DNA of 64,000 nt from Staphylotrichum longicolle (GCA_019096155.1 JAHCVI010000004.1:1178001-1242000), one strand, 5' to 3'. Positions 32,539-45,200 are shown, counted from the first letter of the stretch. Translations and numbers: made by a program. Notes: generated by a model from the letters alone, not told the origin.

Positions 32539-33575
32539 ATGGCCCCTTTTTACAAGATCGCAATCATCCAGCTTCAGCCGAAGGTTAGTTCCAATGATGT
32601 CATCCACGTCCTGATCCACGGGTCGTCCCAACTGCAATGATACATGTCACACACATTTAAGACGGGAGGTCACGACCACACCCCTAGTTGCTTCTTAGCG
32701 TCTTGCCAGATCCAACTTTGCTCAAACCCGTGCTCCTCCCTCTCCCTCAGATCAACTCGCTTACACCCCCCACCAGGACGTCGCCATCGCAGACAACTAT
32801 GCCCGCGCCGAGTCCTTTATCCGCAAGGCCGCCGCCGAGGGCGCTCACCTAGCCATCCTCCCGGAATACCACCTCACCTCGTGGTGTCCCGATCACCCAG
32901 ACTTCATCCCCGCCTGCGCCGAGTCGCCACCTACCTCCCGCGCTACCAGGCCCTCGCCCGCGAGCTCAGCATCAACATCGTCCCCGGCACCATCACCGAG
33001 GTGCACTCCGCCCCGAAAAGGGACGACAGCGAGGGGGACAGCCAAGACCGCGAGATCCGCAACATGGCCTACTGGCTCTCCCCCGAGGGCGCCATCCTCG
33101 CCTCCTACCAAAAGGCCAACCTCTGGCACTCGGAGCGGCCGCACCTCACCGCCGGCGTCTCGCACGCCCCGCACCGCGCCTTCGACACGCCCCTCGCCTG
33201 GCCCGACGGCCGGCCCATCCGCGCGGGAATGCTCATCTGCTGGGACCTGGCCTTCCCGGAGGCGTTCCGCGCGCTGCTGCGCGACGGCGCCGAGCTGGTC
33301 GTGATCCCCAGCTTCTGGCTGCTGGACGGGAGCGATCTGGACGAGGACAGGAAGGGGATGAATAAGGAGTGCGAGGGCTTGTTTATCGACAGTGTCATGG
33401 TGGCGAGGGCGTTTGAGAATGAGTGCGTGGTGGTGCTGTGCAATAAGGGCGGGCTGAGCCAGGCGGTGGTGCCGGTGTATGGGCCCGTGGCGGGCCTGGG
33501 TTGGGGGTCAATGAGGAGGTCATGAGGGTGGTGGAGGTGGATTTTGGGGCGGTCGAGGTGCTGGAGAGGGAGTAA
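32539..33575 (+). pseudogene. Nitrilase-family carbon-nitrogen hydrolase, two frame breaks
   Basis: Exon 1 (32539-32583, MAPFYKIAIIQLQPK) joins exon 2 at 32777 (DVAIADNYARAESFIRKAAAEGAHLAILPEYHL) over a 193-bp intron. The catalytic triad of the CN-hydrolase superfamily is visible: Glu in LPEYHLTSW, Lys in SYQKANLW and Cys in LICWDLAFPE. Members cleave nitriles, amides or omega-amides in the cytosol; the substrate is not clear here. The frame breaks twice by a missing base: at 32922-32927 (between CAES and ATYLPRYQ) and at 33498-33507 (PVAGLG to VNEEVMRVVEVDFGAVEVLERE). Reading across both gives a normal family protein of about 280 aa ending at TAA 33573-33575. It is either a recent pseudogene or carries sequence errors. 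Confidence 0.75.
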
Positions 33576-34376
33576 AGGTCAGGAAGGACTTGGGGGGTGA
33601 GGGGTGGCATTATGGGTATTGTTTGCCGGAAAGAGACGAGAAGGGGAAGGAGTAACGGAGGGGTGTCCGGGGACCAGTCGATAGAATGGGATGAGGAAGG
33701 GGAAGTTTGTCAACCTTGGACACTGAGGTGGGGATCAGCGATGCTCTTCTTCACGAGGTGTTCTTTGACAAGCGCTCTTGCTCGAGGGAGAGAGCAAAGT
33801 TCTTTGCTGTTGGATATCAGGTGTTCTCTGGGGTGACGGAGTTGTGAGATAACTAAGCGGCATCCGATGAAATCTAACCAAGTAAGTTTCTTATTGCAGT
33901 CAGCCAGGGTTGATTGCTCAAGGATCACAAGTGAACACAACCTTTGTCAAGTTTCACCTTCAAGACTCCGCTGCGCCATTTTGTGCTACAAGATTGCAAA
34001 ACAATGGAGGAGCTTATCATGTACATGCGCTGGCCACCTTCATGATGGAGAGCGGCTCGGAGGGCTGGCTTCTTCGATCAAGAGGGCTGGCGGCCGTTGG
34101 TCCCATCGGGTAGTTGGTCATTTCTTTGTCGGGGACTGTGTTGGCTATCACTTACACCACCACGTTGGTGCCCGGTTGGCCCGCCGTGTCTGAGTCGTGA
34201 GCTGCCTCGGTGCCCCGAGACCTTCCAGATGAAGGCCCGGCGCAAGACTCAGGTTTGGCTCGAAACATCCCTCATCGAGGGGCGGAACCGCTGACGAACA
34301 CACAAAGATTGGTAACCTCATATCGCCGGTTGCTCTGATCATGATATTTGTACGGCCACAGCAGCTCACAATAAGA
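33576..34376. other. No clear gene between nitrilase and pseudokinase
   Basis: No coherent coding frame on either strand. Confidence 0.4.
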
Positions 34377-36009
34377 ATGACGCCGACTGCCCTCCAGCGC
34401 AATCTCTTCAGCATCCCTTCAGCATCCCTTCACAACATTACAATCTATTTTCACGGCTTTGTATCAGCATTCCCCTTACCAGTTCCACCAGCCGATCCAT
34501 CAACATTTCCATTATCAGTGTTATCACTCCCCCCGACTCTAACTTCAGACATGGCTAATTTGGCAACTTCATCTACCTCTACCAGAATTAACAGAAACAT
34601 CCTCTGGATGCCGAAGACGTCGAAGGTTATGCTCCTAGTGGGTATTCCCTTGTGGAGATCGGCGATCGGTTGGGCAGCAACTCGGAAACGTACACGGTAC
34701 TTCACAAACTTGGCTATGGCCCCTTTTCGACTGTGTGGCTTGTGAGACGCAACATTGACGGCTCCACCGAGTCGTCATTCCACGCCTTGAAGATCCTCCG
34801 CGCTGAACTGAGCAATGATGAGCGCCGGGAGTTGAACGTGATGTGGCGGCTCGAACAACTCGGATGGAACTGCAAAGCCCATCGCAGCTTGGTCCAGATC
34901 CAATGCTGGTTCCCTTGGTCTAGTCCGAACGGCATTCACCACTGCTTCGTCCTTCCGCTCCTGGGACCCAGCCTGTCCAACTGGCAGGCTATCCTTAGCG
35001 TGGGCAAGAGCAACACCAGACTGGGTGAAGTTTGCGAACAGCTTGCACACGCAGTCAACTACCTCCACGGGTTCGGTATCTGCCACTCACGTAAGAGCTT
35101 TCATCTGCCCCTTACCCTCTTAGTTGTTGACCTTCTAACCCCTCGTCAGATCTTTCAGAAGCTCAGATCCTTGGGAACATCCCCTTTCTCAACCGCCTCA
35201 ATGAGTCTCAAATCGAACACTGTCTCGGCCCCCCTGTAAGCGTGAAAGTCCTCATCCCCAATGACAAACCCCCACCAACCCCCAGCCCCCACCATCCCGA
35301 CGTCCTCACCGCACCTGCCTCCTTTTCCGGCCTCCGTTTCAGCACGATTAACTCCATCGCTCTCGTCGGCTTCGGCAACGCCTTCCCCGAACCCAACCCC
35401 CCCGCCGACCCTGCCAGACTGTCCCATCTTCATTTGCCCCCCCCCCCCCCCCCCGAGGTCCTCTTCGGCTCTCAGTACACTCGCAAATCCGACGTCTGGC
35501 AGCTCGCATGCATGCTCTACAAGATCCACTCCACGTGGCTTTTTCCCTTTGGAGACCTAGAGATGACATCATATGAGCGGCTGGTGGAGGATATGACGCG
35601 ATATCTGGGGCCAAGCCCCGAGAGCTGGAAGGGAAACTATGACTGGGAGCGGTACGGGACGGTTGCCGCACCCCCCAAGGTGGAGGATCGGCATCTGGAA
35701 GAGTGCTGCGACCCAAGCCAGCCGACGCAGTCACTCAAGAGCGTCTTCGCCAATCTTCTATACTCGCATATTACGGGCCGTGAAGAGGTTGCGGAATTGC
35801 TCGAGGAGATGCTGGTGTGGGAGCCGGAGAAACGGCCGACGATGGGGCCGGTTTGTGCGGCAGCGGTGAGACTTTGGGGAGGGCCGCGCCGGTTGCGGAA
35901 GAGGTTCGAGGAGGAGAAAACTAGAATAAGGGAGAAGGAAGAGAGGCAGAGAGGGGAAAGGGAGAGGCAGGAGAGGCAAAGGGAAATGGGGGAGGAAGGA
36001 AGAACATGA
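34377..36009 (+). CDS. SRPK-like protein kinase fold, predicted pseudokinase
   Basis: A three-exon model (34377-34460, 34595-35090, 35150-36009) is in phase throughout and gives 479 aa. The first exon is the least certain. The N-terminus (MTPTALQRNLF...) and YAPSGYSLVEIGDRL match the fungal SRPK-like layout. The glycine loop LGYGPFSTVWLV and the Lys of HALKIL (K94) are kept, as are LPLLGPSL and YLHGFGICHS. The catalytic-loop Asp is replaced: the codon split by intron 2 reads CAT, giving HSHLSEAQ instead of H-G-D-L-x-x-x-N, so the Asn is also Gln. The DFG motif is GFG (ALVGFGNAF, residues 267-269). The C-lobe (KSDVWQLACMLYKI... EMLVWEPEKRPTM) is otherwise normal. An 18-C run at 35437-35454 encodes prolines. 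The tail is a charged Glu/Arg coil. Catalytic loss is inferred from these residues. Confidence 0.75.
35437..35454 (+). repeat. Homopolymer of 18 C inside the pseudokinase gene
   Basis: An uninterrupted run of 18 cytosines encodes six prolines in frame. Its length makes slippage or miscounting likely; the current count keeps the frame open. Confidence 0.9.
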
Positions 36010-37513
36010 AACTTTTGGCGGGAACGTGAGAGTTGGAGGCCAGGGCTCGAGAGATGCGGATCGATAGAGAGACGGCATCTCGGCTAGTACCATAATAGCA
36101 TATTTTACATTGAGATACTTGTTTAAACTACTCGATCTAGGACCACCGTGAGCCATGTTGGTCATGGACGTGTGGTGCGCGACTCCTTGGGTTATAGTTA
36201 TTGCCTCTGTCAAGTAGCAATGGATACCATGGAATTCGATGCAAAAAAGCCACTGGGCGGTACGACAACGCAGGATATGTGCTTGAGCTGCACTTGAACA
36301 ACCATACTTATAGTAACATAAACAGCAACCTGACGACAAGTAGCGACTTGATTGCTCCGAGGGTCATCACAGGGTTGCAATGGAGAGGCTCTTCGTTCTC
36401 GCCTATTCGGATTTTGCATCAGGAGCTTGAAGACTCCTGGCACAAGATTCATAACCCTTTCGCTAGTAAACTTCAGCGCCGGCGTTTCCTTGTCTGACGC
36501 CCCTATAGAACCGCCGTAACCTTCATCGTCGAAGCGCAAGCGTTCACAGTCATCACATAGCCTTTAGGCGTCCCCGAGTGTGGAGTTAGGGGCGAGCAAC
36601 CTAGGGACCGGAGGGGCGGCCGCAGCCTGTAATGACGAGAAGACAGTAGCACACAGCCGGGCCGCACAGTTCATAGCTGGTCTTCGCTGTGAGATGTAGA
36701 CGCTGCGCTTATGGTTAGCTCGCTGTGCTTTTATCCCTGGGCAAAGGGCCGCAGTGTCAGTGGTCATGTTTAAGGCCGTTTTTTCCTGTGGGATAGGACA
36801 TACTTTGGAGGGGAATCGGACTCCTTTCGAGTTGTGTGGTTGAAACCGGCAAACATGTTGGGACAGTAGAAGAGAAATACACCGGAGGGACTTGGGCAGT
36901 GTAGCAGTGATTGAGGCTGTGTCGAAGGCAGACTCGATGGCGCATCGCTACCCTGCCAAGCCGTTTCCAGAGCCTACAGCCGTCACAGGGGCCGAGGAAA
37001 TGGCAAGCTCTTTGCAGAACGAGCCCAATTATGGTCACTTTGTCACTACGACCACCGGCTGGGGCACCCAGATCGGTTTCGACGTGCAGATCCCATGCCA
37101 GCGCCCTGAAGCACGAACCCCGCAACGCTTACGGCGAAGAACAGCCGTCTTGGACCCCTCACTTTCAACCCCGCACTTGAACTTGGGCAAGAGAGTTAGA
37201 CTGCCAACGATAGTACATACCAATGGTATCCGTGTCTTTCGGACCCAACCAGGGTTTGCAGGCGGTGCACAATCATGGGTCGATCAACACGACGCCCAGC
37301 TGGGATATGGTGCCTCGGTCCTCGGCTCTATCTCGTGTGTCTCCTCCAGCTGGGGTTACTTGTGGCATACAACGCAGACCTCCCTGTCATGGCGACATGG
37401 AGGATAAGAAACGACAGCTACTCTATCTCGGTTGTTTTGCTCACCTCCTGTGGGCCCCATGCTGTATTTCCCGACTACTGTTTCATCCATATCTGCAACC
37501 TTGATCACCCGCA
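36010..37513. other. 1.5 kb without a supported gene
   Basis: A frame from about 36892 to 37407 on the plus strand is open but has no recognisable feature and begins without a good start. Otherwise nothing is seen. Confidence 0.4.
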
Positions 37514-38686
37514 ATGACAAAGGCACACGGAACATACGATCCAGCCTTCTCCGGCTTGGCTGAGCTTCTCGGCAAGCTGGCTGAAGATGGTAGCGAAGTC
37601 GGTGCGTCCGTTTCGGTCTGGCACGGATCTGACAATCTCGTCGAGATCTGGGCTGGATACGCCGACCCCGAAAAATCCCGGACGTGGAATCAAGACACCA
37701 TTGCGAACGTGTTTTCTTCCACCAAGACCATCTGCGCCCTCGCCATTTTGATGCTACACGACCGCGGTCTTCTCTCCGTCTTCGACCCGGTCGCCAAATA
37801 CTGGCCAGAATTCGCCGCCAATGGTAAAGAAGACGTCCTCATCACTCACTTGATGTCGCACACCTCCGGCGTCGCCGGGTGGGAGGAGCCCATCACCCTG
37901 GAGCAGGTGTACGACACCCCGTACGCGACTGCGAAACTTGCGGAACAAAAGCCATGGTGGACGCCAGGCACCGCCTCGGGGTACCATGCCCAAAACCAAG
38001 GGCAGCTCCTCGGCGAAGTGGTGCGCCGCGTGTCGGGCAAGTCGCTGAAGGAGTTCGTGCGGACCGAAATCGCCGAACCCCTTCGGGCCGACGTGCAGGT
38101 GGGGGCCCTGGAGAAGGATTGGCACCGCTGCGCCGAGATGATTCCCCCCGTGTTCCCCCCTGGTGGCCCGCCCCAGCTGGACCCTAACGGATTGCCGTTC
38201 AGGGTGATGATGAACCCACCCCTCGATGCGAGCCACGCGAACACCCCGGGCTGGCGACTGGCGGAATTGGGCGCGATCAATGGGCATAGCAATGCCCAAG
38301 GTCTGGCCAAGGCCCTGCACGTCATCTCCAACCGCGGCAAGACCCCGGACGGCAGGCAGTTTCTCAAGAAGGAAACCGTCAATCTTATCTTCCAGACCCA
38401 AGCCGAAGGCACCGACCTGATTCTCGATGTCCCTTTTCGCATGGGAATCGGGTTTGGCTGGAGCAATGATGGTGCCATCGGATCGATTCCGTTCATGCCC
38501 AAGGGCAAAGTGGCCTTCTGGGGTGGCTGGGGTGGAAGTATCTGCGTCTTGGATGTGGACAATAATGTGACCGTGACCTATGTCATGAACAAGATGGGCA
38601 CTGGGACATTGGGCAACGAGCGAACGGCGCAATATGTTGTTGAGGCTTACGAGTCTTTGAAGGAGAAAGGAATCCTCAAGCCTTGA
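37514..38686 (+). CDS. Beta-lactamase-like serine hydrolase (EstB-type esterase)
   Basis: A single exon of 390 aa in the class C beta-lactamase / family VIII esterase superfamily. The nucleophile motif SSTK is at residues 68-71 (S68, K71). A Tyr in the expected place follows (GYHAQN, Y167), with HLMSHTSGV between and the C-terminal KVAFWGGWGGS block near 335-345, where an active-site HxG/WxG-like motif normally lies. Known fungal relatives hydrolyse small esters or act on polyketide intermediates (LovD-like acyltransferases); the substrate here is unknown. There is no signal peptide, so it is probably cytosolic. ATG 37514 directly precedes the conserved start of the fold. No biosynthetic cluster surrounds it. 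Confidence 0.87.
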   Translation: MTKAHGTYDPAFSGLAELLGKLAEDGSEVGASVSVWHGSDNLVEIWAGYADPEKSRTWNQDTIANVFSSTKTICALAILMLHDRGLLSVFDPVAKYWPEFAANGKEDVLITHLMSHTSGVAGWEEPITLEQVYDTPYATAKLAEQKPWWTPGTASGYHAQNQGQLLGEVVRRVSGKSLKEFVRTEIAEPLRADVQVGALEKDWHRCAEMIPPVFPPGGPPQLDPNGLPFRVMMNPPLDASHANTPGWRLAELGAINGHSNAQGLAKALHVISNRGKTPDGRQFLKKETVNLIFQTQAEGTDLILDVPFRMGIGFGWSNDGAIGSIPFMPKGKVAFWGGWGGSICVLDVDNNVTVTYVMNKMGTGTLGNERTAQYVVEAYESLKEKGILKP

Positions 38687-39240
38687 TAGATCCCAACGAA
38701 TGCTCGCGTGGTCTGGTGGCTTCGGAACTGGGATGGATGTAGCGTTGTCTTCGACATAAGTAGCAGCTGTATAGAATGACATGGTGTCTTGACTTGCTCA
38801 GTGATAGTAGCGAGACGTTGAATCGATGGCAGGGATAACCTGGCGACATGGGTCACAAGACCGTGATCCATGCCGATAGGGGCGGTAGACAGGGTCGAGG
38901 AGCCGAAACTTGCGTCAGCTAGGCCGAACTAGAAGCTCTAAACGGAAGCCGACAAACGGGGGGTAACAACGCCGGAGTCACATCTTATGATGATTTTGCC
39001 AGAAAGCGTGAGATCCAATATTTGGGGGAAGCCAATTTTTCCACTTCTACCTTGGCCAATTTAGAGTTTCAGTCTTTCTCCAACAGAGAATTTGCCATGA
39101 GATCGAACGCCTTCCCAACGCCTTGTTCTTTTCCCTCTGATTACCTAGGTAGATACTTTTAAACCAGCCGATGCAAAATTAAAGATCCCACCTTCGAATA
39201 TCGTCCCCTCACCTACAGGTCATCAAGGCCTCAAACCTAC
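38687..39240. other. Spacer between convergent esterase and STAND genes
   Basis: Presumed 3' UTRs; no gene is seen. Confidence 0.45.
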
Positions 39241-42200
39241 CTACCGTACTTCCGTTCCTTGCCCAACCCCCCGGGGTCCCGATCGCCGCCTCGGCATAAG
39301 CAGCTGCAACGCGGGGGCACCACCACCATCACCACTACCGCGACTCTCCAGCAGCGCCCAGTCCCTCAGGTCCTCGGGCCGGAGCAAGTCGTCGTCGGCC
39401 TCGGCCCGGCCGTGGCCAAACCCCTTGAGATCCCACTTGTCGACGCCGTCGACGCCCCTCAGCTCGGCGCCGTACTCGTGGAACACGTCGCCGCTCAGCC
39501 GCTCGTACTCGCCGTACTCCTTGGGCCAGCTGCCGAGCCGCTGCACCGCGAGCTTGAGGAGGTGGAGAAACTGCCGGATCTGCTTGGCGATGTCTTGTTG
39601 TTGCTGTTGTGGCTGCTGCTGTTGCTGTTGTTGTGGTTGGCCGGAAAAGGAGCTACCGTATTTGCTCATGTGAGCGCGCAGGGGCGAGTCTGGTCCGCTG
39701 TTTCTTCTTCTGACCTCCTCGGCGTCGGAGAGGTCGTTGTCCATGAGCGGACCGCCGTCCATGCTGGCGTAGACCGGGTCGGTGAGCAGGCGCAGGATGT
39801 TCTCGTAGAGCGCGGCGGCTTTTTTGTAGTATCGGTTGGCCATCTCTCTCATGTCTGTCCGGTCGCCGCCGCCGATGCTGCCTTTTCGCCCCTGGTGTTG
39901 CTGTTGCTGTTGTTGCTTCTGTTGCTGCTGTTGCTGATTCTGTTGTTGATTCTGTTGCTGATTCTGTTGCTGTTGCTTCTGCCACCCTTGTTGGTAGCGT
40001 TGCGCACTGCCCGTGTACAGCTGGCCCAGGAGGACCGACATGCCCAGCGTGGCGGGGTGCCGCGGCCCGTGGACGCGCCGGCAGTTGTACACCATGTGTT
40101 CGGCCATGCGGATGGCGGTCGTAAAATCGCCGACAACCCACTGCGCCAGGATGTAGCGCCGGGCCAGGGTGAAGGTGACAGAAGGGTGCCAGTCGTGTTG
40201 GGCCTCGTGGCTGTTCCAGAGACTCGTCAGCAGGGCGGCGAGCGTCGTCCAGTTCTCCTGGTCCCCGACGAGGCTGACCAGCTGGTTGAGGCGTGCCAGG
40301 TCCAGCTGTGCGAGGTTGATCTTCAGCTTGTTGAGGAGGACGTCCAGCACGTCGTGCAGAATAATCCGCGACGTCTCGAGGAGCTTCTTCCGAGTTGCCG
40401 CGCTGGGCTTTGCTGCTGTGGGCGAGCGCGGTTCCCGCCCTGCCACCGCCATGCCCATGGTGAGCACGAGCTTTCCCATGGTGGTGGTATGATACGCGTC
40501 CTTGTGCGCAGCAATGTAGTGGAAACAGGCCAGGCTCAGGTCGCAGGCATCCTGGAAGCGGCCGTCGGTGAGCATGTCCCGGATCTGGGCGTTGCCCATG
40601 ATGCCGACGCTCCGCACCACGTCCCGCGACTCGTGCGTGCCGAAGTAGTCGAGGAGACTGCGCAGGAAGAGCCTCGCCCGGCCGGCAGGCAGCGCCGCGG
40701 ACAAGTTGAGGCGCTCCCCTTCGGTCTTGCTGAACCAGCAGCTGAAACGGTCAAACGTGTACTCGGCCGCCCCGTGGCGTCCGCGGGATGTCAACTCATG
40801 GTAGAGGCGGGCGGACGCCGCCAAGACGTCGACGAAGCTGCTGCTGGACTCTACCGCAATCGAGGCGCGGAACTCGCTGAAGTAGACATACTGCGTCGTC
40901 AAGGCGGCCAGTATCTCGATCAGGGATGTCGAGTTGCGCCGGAGGCTCTGCTCCATCTGGGCGAGGAAGATCAGGCTTTCGCGGCCGCAGACCGCGAGGT
41001 TGGTGGAGGTGCTCTGCTCGGCGCTGGCGGTGTCCTTCATCACGACTTGTCGGTAGATGTCTTCAGCGAGCTCAGTCACCTTATGGACCTGGTTGATGGC
41101 CACATAGCTGGCCACAATGGTCGAGGCGGCCGCGATGAGCCGCGTCGACGACTTCTCCGTTGCCACCACTTTGATGGTGACCTCTCTGAGCTCCTGCATG
41201 GCCGTTTCGACCTGTCCGTGCTTGCTGTAGACATGCACCAGCTCCGTCAGCCTGGACAGGGACTCCTCGTGCGCCCAACCGTGCGTCTCCCGGACCGACG
41301 TGATGCGCTTCCGCAAGACGGTCATGGCGGTGTTAATCTGAGACGTCGACGCCTCGGCCGAGTCCAACAGCGCCATGGTGTCGACGGTCTGCATCTCGTG
41401 CAGCATCTCCAGGCTGGCCGAGATCTCGCGGCGATCAATCTTGTCGGACTTCAGTTGGAGCAGCTCCTCGTACAGCGCGATGGCCTGCGATTCGTAGCTT
41501 TTTGACCCCTGGCACAGCGTAGCCAGCGTGAGCGTGGCCTGGATGGTGAGCGACGCCGGGGCGCCGTAGACATGCTTGCACTGCGCCTGGTACTCGGTCG
41601 TGATGCGGTGGAGCACGGCAAAGCTTGAGTGGACGCTGCGCAGACAGCCGCTGTAGCGGACAAAGCACTCGCCCACCCACGCTTCGTCCCGGAATTTGGA
41701 GCTCGTGTTGGGTGCGGTAAGGAAGGTGTTGAAGAGCATCGCGTAGTAGGGCAAGGCGTCAGAGAGGAGGCCACGGCTCCACAGCTCCGAGGCGACGATA
41801 ATGACGGGCTCGAGGGCCTCCGGGGCGTTCACCACCTCCGAGTTGTTGGTAAGGATGCGAATAATCCTCTTGTAGTACTCGACGAAGATGGGCCGCGGGC
41901 GCGTCAGCTCTGCCAACTCCCACAGCGCCTTGACAACGACGGGGTGTCCCTCGCCACAGTGCTCCGTGAAGTCGTCCAGCATCTCCTCCCGCACGACGAT
42001 GCTCTGTTCGTGCTGCGAGGTCCGTTGGTAGAAGGCGAGCAGCTCGCCGGTAGCACGCTGGCGCAGATCGTCGCCCACCGGGCGTCCCGACCTCAGCGCG
42101 CGGTAGACACGCACTCGGATGTCCCCCTCCTTGGCGATACGGCGTCGCAGCCGGTAGCACTCGGCCAGCCGCCCGGCAAGTTGGACACATGTCTCGACGT

Positions 42201-45200
42201 GCGCGTCGACCAGGGTGACATCCTCGATGCTGACTGAGAACAGAGACGGCCAGACGCCCTGGAGGATCTTCTTGATGAAGCGGGTGGCGTCGTGCCAGCG
42301 GTGCTGGGAGACATAGACCGACACGAGACGGGCCACGGCCGCAAAGGTGGTCGGGCTCGCGGTGCTGATGGAACTCGACGACTCAATCACAATTTCCTCC
42401 AGCGTGGTTTCGGAAGTCACTGTGTCGGACGAGGCTTGCACCTCCTGCGACGTGACCTGGATGCTCTGCTGGAGACCCTCGTAGGTCGACGTTTGCGTGC
42501 GGCTGGTGCTGCGGTAGAACTCGGCGCAGTGTTTGAAGACGGACAGAGCCACCGACGAGAGACCAACCGACCTCATCATGTGCCCAACCTGGGTCAGTAG
42601 CGCTGCCGAGCTCTCCGTGGCTAGCGAGCTGGCCGACTTGTTGTAGTCCGCCCAGATGCCCACCAGGATTGCCGAGGCCTCGGTGCTGCGCTTCCTCGTC
42701 AGCAGGAACTTGGAGTAGCTCATCAAGGCCTGCAGGTCTGTCTCGGCGCACACCTCGGCGTCGTGGGCCCGGTGCTCGCGGCTGAGACGCTGCAGAAGGT
42801 CGAGATAGAGCCCCTCGGCCTGCTGATAGTGCCCTCTCACCGCGGCCTTCTCGGCCTCCCGGAGGATGAGGGTGAAGCCGCGGGTCTCTCTGCCCTCGAT
42901 TCGTTCATCACGCTCCTCGATATCAAGGCGCAATGTTTCACCCCCCGTCTCGGCGGCGTACGTCGATCTGCGCCGCAACTGGACACGGAGGTCGTGGTCG
43001 CCGCTCTCGTCCCACTTCTGGTCGGTAATTGAGCCAATTATCTCGATGGTCCGCTCAGCCTTCTTGTCCTCTCCGAGTGACCGATGGTGCTCTACGATCT
43101 GCCGCAGGATGGTGACAACCTGGGTTGACGCCGGACCGAACTGCGCCTTGTAGCACTCGAAGAGAACGAGAAGGGCCTGCTCCCGTTTGTTCATGACGTC
43201 TGTCCGGCTGCTCGTCACCTTGGTCTTTGTGATTTGGAGGTAGCTACTTGCCATCTGCAAGGTCACGGTATGGGTCGGACCAAGCAAGTCGTTACACATT
43301 GTAGTGGCTTCCGAGAAGAGGGCGGCGGCCTCGTTGGTCATGTTGACCTGCTGATGCAGGATGGCCAGGAAGATGACAGACTGCAGGGTCAGGACACTGT
43401 TGCTTTTGAAGAGCTCGCGGTGGATGTTGGTGAGGATGGCCTGGTACTCGAGCAGCACGGGCTTGGGCTGGTGCTCCCACAGACTCGCCTGCAGGAGCAT
43501 CGCCGTGACGGAGATGGGATACACGTGTGCGAACGCTTTGGCAGCCCCGGCACTGCCCTCGCGAGCGAAAACGTCTGTCTTGGTGAGATGGACAGGCCAG
43601 TACCGTGCGGCAAAGTGGAGCAACGGATACTTGTTGAGCAGGCGGTTCGTTTCGTGGTTGTCCAGCTGTGCCGCCGACGGCTCGTGATCTTCTCTCACCA
43701 CCTTCTTGACATACAACAGGAGCCGCGCAGTGAGGTCTGCGTGCGGGTCCTGGTTGGCGGGCAGCAGCTGCGGGAGCAGCTCGCGCAGCGAGGAACGGAT
43801 GAGCCCATGGCGGACGTAGATGAGGCCGTCGTGGAGCGAGACGAGGTCTTGCAGCGGGGCCAGGGCCGCCATCACGTCGATGCGCTTGTCTGAGATGGTG
43901 CCCTTGTCGACTTGGATGGAAGCCAAAGTCTCTAGCTCCCTCGGGGACAGGGGTCGCTCAGCAATGGCAAGCCAGCCCAGCATGTGTTTTACATCTTTGG
44001 TTATGCCCGCGGCCTGTATGTCTTGAAGCACAAGACTGGTGATGGTCGGCTTGGTCTTGACGACGGTGTCGACGGCTCGGAGGAACTTCTTGATGTCTGA
44101 CTCGCGGCGCAAGCGTTTGGTAACCAGCTTGGCGCGGAGGAACGAGCAGGCAGATGTCTCTGTGATTCTCGTACTAGTCGACTCTTTCTCGAACTCAGAC
44201 ATCTTGGAAAAGAGCCGGTTCGAGTCGAGAGAGCTTCGGACGACGGCCATGATGTCGTCGAAGACCAGGTCCTCGTCCACTTGGATGCTTGTGCGGCCGG
44301 CGCCGCCTGACTGGCTCTCGTTGCCGAGCGTAATGAGCCGCACATTGTTTCCTTGCTCCGTCGCCCTGATGAGCCGCTTGGACAGGGCAACTTGCCCGCA
44401 CGAGGCCTCGTCAACGCCGTCAACGACGATGATGAGCTCCCGGACGCCACGTTGCGCAGCCGCAAGTGCCGATTCCACGGCGCTCCAGAGGATGTTATCG
44501 TATTCCTCGTGAGTCGTGGCATGCTGGCTTTGCTGCTTGGCATCTCTCATCTTTTGGAGAAGTGGGATGTTGCCAATGCTCTTCTCAAAAAGCTGGTTCA
44601 GGATGGCTTTGGCAACCGCGCTGACCGAAACCTCGGCCGAGATGGTGCTACCTGAGGCGGGCATTAGACACCGAAAAAAGAAAACTAGGGTACAGTACCT
44701 GGATAGGGGGGTAGGAGGTGAGCGCCACAGGGAGACATACTGATAGGAATGAACAAGGCATTGTAGCGGACCCCTAGAATCGGTCGCTGGAGGTAGTCGA
44801 TGATGACGGAGGACGCGATGCTCTTTCCGCAGCCCGGCCTTCCGTTGATGGAGAGAATCTTGTTCTGGCCTCTCAGAAAGCGTGTGAGGTGGGAGCCAAC
44901 CCAGAGGCATGTCCGTTCCTCCCGGTCATAGGCCAGCAGCGACACGCTGACCGCCGCATCCGTCAGGACCGGGTCTCTCGGAGCGAGCCAGGACTGAATC
45001 GGCTTGATATCAGACACTAATCAGGTACATAACCGTAGTTAGAAAAAGTATCACAGGGCAGACCCGAGCGGCGTGGGAGTGCGAGGATGAAACAAGTTCG
45101 CGCGGAATCAGCGCCATACCTGCTTCTGGTTCGATATCGCCGGCCAGTACCTGATGGCGCCACATGGACTGGGCGATCCCCTCGCAGCGCTCGTGGAAGG

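Noticed and set aside
36892..37407. A 171-codon plus-strand frame
   Set aside because: Begins at TTG, no recognisable domain, no splice support, and overlaps other equally open frames.
37754..38782. A 342-codon minus-strand frame opposite the esterase
   Set aside because: Antisense shadow of a clear beta-lactamase-fold gene.
39259..41505. A 748-codon plus-strand frame
   Set aside because: It is antisense to the TPR-STAND gene. The Leu runs are the complement of the polyQ tracts; no domain is recognised.
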